DNA from: an uncultured Prochlorococcus sp.
GTDB lineage: Bacteria; Cyanobacteriota; Cyanobacteriia; PCC-6307; Cyanobiaceae
Direction of reading: 5' to 3'
Assembly (NCBI GenBank): GCA_913041805.1
Contig: CAJWIZ010000014.1
Coordinates: 1-10,791, forward strand
Length of the DNA stretch: 10,791 bases
Shown here: positions 9,679 through 10,791 of the stretch, in pieces
How the letters are laid out: every line of letters begins with the position of its first letter
How positions within the stretch are numbered: position 1 is the first letter of the stretch
Translations under genes and position numbers: made by a program
Notes under the pieces: model-generated
Told to the model about the DNA's origin: nothing
Databases searched by the model: none
The model's input: the letters and a program-made list of their open reading frames with translations, nothing else

Positions 9679-10538
9679 TTGCTTAATTCCCGTTCAATGA
9701 ATGCTGGGATGGTTTCAAAAGCACCTATTTGCCAGCGACTACTCCAGATTTCGCATTCGTTTTTTATATTTTCAACTCTTTTCAAAATTGGGATTTTGTA
9801 ACGTGGTTGATCTATAGATGCGAATGTCCAGCTCCACCAGCCACTTGGATACATAGGCACCCATCCATACAAAGGATCTGCAAAGTCAAAGACTTCTCGA
9901 ATTATGCGGACTGTATCAATATGAACTTGTCGAAATGCTTCAGGAGATTCGCTTTGAGTTGCAAAAACTCCATCAGGTCGAAGTATCCGCTTGCAATTTT
10001 CGAAAAAGTCTTTGTTGAACAATCCTTTCGCAGGCCCTACTGGATCTGAACTGTCTACTATTACAACGTCATATGAGGCATCAGAAGATTTGGCTACCCA
10101 AGCTATGCCATCTTCGATTTTGAGATGGAGTCGAGGATCTTTCCATGCTAGACCTCCAATTGTTGGTAAATGTTGTTGACTAACTTCCACCACTCTTTGA
10201 TCTATTTCAACTAAATCCAAATGTTCTATTTCTTTATGACGTAGACATTCCCTGGCCGTTCCACCATCCCCACCACCAATGATCAAGATTTTTTTGATTT
10301 GTGCAGCACTACAAAGTGCAGGCTGGACTAGACATTCGTGATAGTGCCTTTCTTGATGTTCTGCAGTCATCCAGCAGCCGTCTAGTAGAAGTCCTTTCCC
10401 ATAGCGCTTACTTTCTATTACGGTAATTTTTTGGAAGGCGCTTTGTTCTTCAAGTATGATTTGCCCCTTCATTCCATAGCGGATACCTTCGTGATACTCA
10501 TCTATCCAGCCTTTGAAGGGTGCTGGGGGAATTTTCAT
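9675..10538 (-). CDS. speE: Spermidine synthase (polyamine aminopropyltransferase)
   Basis: This 287-residue enzyme transfers an aminopropyl group from decarboxylated S-adenosylmethionine to putrescine. It has the N-terminal beta domain (about 1-55), LLDGCWMT (51-58), the nucleotide-binding [14 protein letters not shown] (86-99), the acidic VEIDQRVVE (110-118), the active-site [13 protein letters not shown] (162-174, catalytic D162) and [12 protein letters not shown] (230-241). The family is clear. The usual ERDE/EKDE stretch before the conserved tyrosine reads EHQE here (60-63, then Y66), so the usual Asp is Gln at position 62. I chose the ATG at 10538; the frame extends only two codons further to TTG at 10544. 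The stop overlaps the speB start (ATGA). A promoter-like TTGATT-18-TATTAT lies directly upstream and would give an mRNA with almost no leader. Confidence 0.95.
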   Translation of the reverse strand: MKIPPAPFKGWIDEYHEGIRYGMKGQIILEEQSAFQKITVIESKRYGKGLLLDGCWMTAEHQERHYHECLVQPALCSAAQIKKILIIGGGDGGTARECLRHKEIEHLDLVEIDQRVVEVSQQHLPTIGGLAWKDPRLHLKIEDGIAWVAKSSDASYDVVIVDSSDPVGPAKGLFNKDFFENCKRILRPDGVFATQSESPEAFRQVHIDTVRIIREVFDFADPLYGWVPMYPSGWWSWTFASIDQPRYKIPILKRVENIKNECEIWSSRWQIGAFETIPAFIERELSK

Positions 10539-10545
10539 AAACAAG

Positions 10546-10575
10546 ATAATAATTCTGTTTCTAGCTAAGAATCAA
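10546..10575 (-). promoter_or_regulatory. Candidate speE-speB promoter
   Basis: On the minus strand TTGATT (10575-10570) and TATTAT (10551-10546) are separated by 18 bases, matching the sigma-70 consensus at 4/6 and 5/6 positions. The -10 element ends 7 bases before the speE ATG, so transcription would begin at or next to the start codon. In such AT-rich sequence a chance match is quite possible. Confidence 0.3.
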
Positions 10576-10580
10576 GAGAG

Positions 10581-10603
10581 TTCAAAATATGTTTGAATTC
10601 AAA
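10581..10603. repeat. Alternating inverted hexamer TTCAAA/TTTGAA
   Basis: TTCAAA (10581-10586), TTTGAA (10592-10597) and TTCAAA (10598-10603) form a hairpin option with a 5-base loop and an adjoining perfect 12-base palindrome. It sits just upstream of the candidate speE promoter, where an operator could be, but its base composition is simple and it may be fortuitous. Confidence 0.3.
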
Positions 10604-10678
10604 AGAAATGTATGATTTGTGAACAGAATGAACTGATATTTACAATATTTTGAGATAGATAATATTTGATGGACATAA

Positions 10679-10791
10679 TTATAGTTGATTGATATCTATA
10701 AAACTTTTTACTTGCTTATTTTCTTTTTTTGCAAGTTCCCATAAATTTGTAAGTTCATCTGCTGAACATTCTTTAAAGTTTCCTCCTAAAG
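10679..10791 (-). CDS. C-terminal end of an unidentified protein (partial)
   Basis: The minus strand is open from the window edge for 36 codons and ends in TAA at 10681-10679. The readable residues run from LGGNFKEC through a helix-like acidic/basic stretch (ADELTNLWELAKKENK) to FIDINQL. The mixed charged and hydrophobic composition and the lack of stops in such AT-rich DNA suggest a genuine protein end, but the fragment is too short to assign a family. It lies upstream of speE on the same strand, 140 bases away. That spacer (10539-10678) shows no strong terminator: there is only a weak AATATT repeat at 10644-10649 and 10661-10666. Confidence 0.5.
   Translation of the reverse strand, partial: LGGNFKECSADELTNLWELAKKENKQVKSFIDINQL

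Overview
The window reads as chromosomal core genome of a marine picocyanobacterium, most likely a low-light Prochlorococcus of the SS120/MIT9211 kind. The reasons are the AT-rich sequence, very short spacers, compact single-domain enzymes, and the familiar order speE-speB / gcvT-aspS-pyrG-queE-queC-pabB-pabC. The organism call is inference from gene order and protein style; no database search was possible.

All but one of the recognisable genes lie on the minus strand, so transcription runs from high to low coordinates. At the right edge is the C-terminal end of an unidentified minus-strand protein (10679-10791). A 140-base spacer follows, then the polyamine pair speE-speB (10538 to 8779), joined by an ATGA overlap. 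A small cysteine-rich gene of unknown function (8518-8754) sits alone on the plus strand, convergent with speB and divergent from gcvT. Then come gcvT (glycine cleavage T protein), aspS (aspartyl-tRNA synthetase), a 130-base spacer with a plausible promoter, and a tight five-gene run pyrG-queE-queC-pabB-pabC. Its junctions are TAATG, a 6-base gap, GTGA and ATGA, so it is probably cotranscribed and translationally coupled.

Functionally the window covers putrescine/spermidine synthesis, one-carbon transfer to tetrahydrofolate, tRNA-Asp charging, CTP synthesis, two steps of preQ0/queuosine synthesis, and both steps from chorismate to the folate precursor p-aminobenzoate. Folate and queuosine share an early GTP-derived pterin precursor, GcvT uses tetrahydrofolate, and queuosine modifies tRNA-Asp among others. 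The neighbourhood is therefore loosely coherent, though this may simply reflect genome compaction.

I found no mobile element, CRISPR array, rRNA/tRNA gene or defence system, and nothing that amounts to a new multi-gene system. The observations most worth a second look are the apparent loss of the PLP-ring glutamate in the PabC-like protein, the orphan cysteine-rich protein, a non-discriminating signature in AspRS, and an inverted repeat over the likely pyrG promoter.
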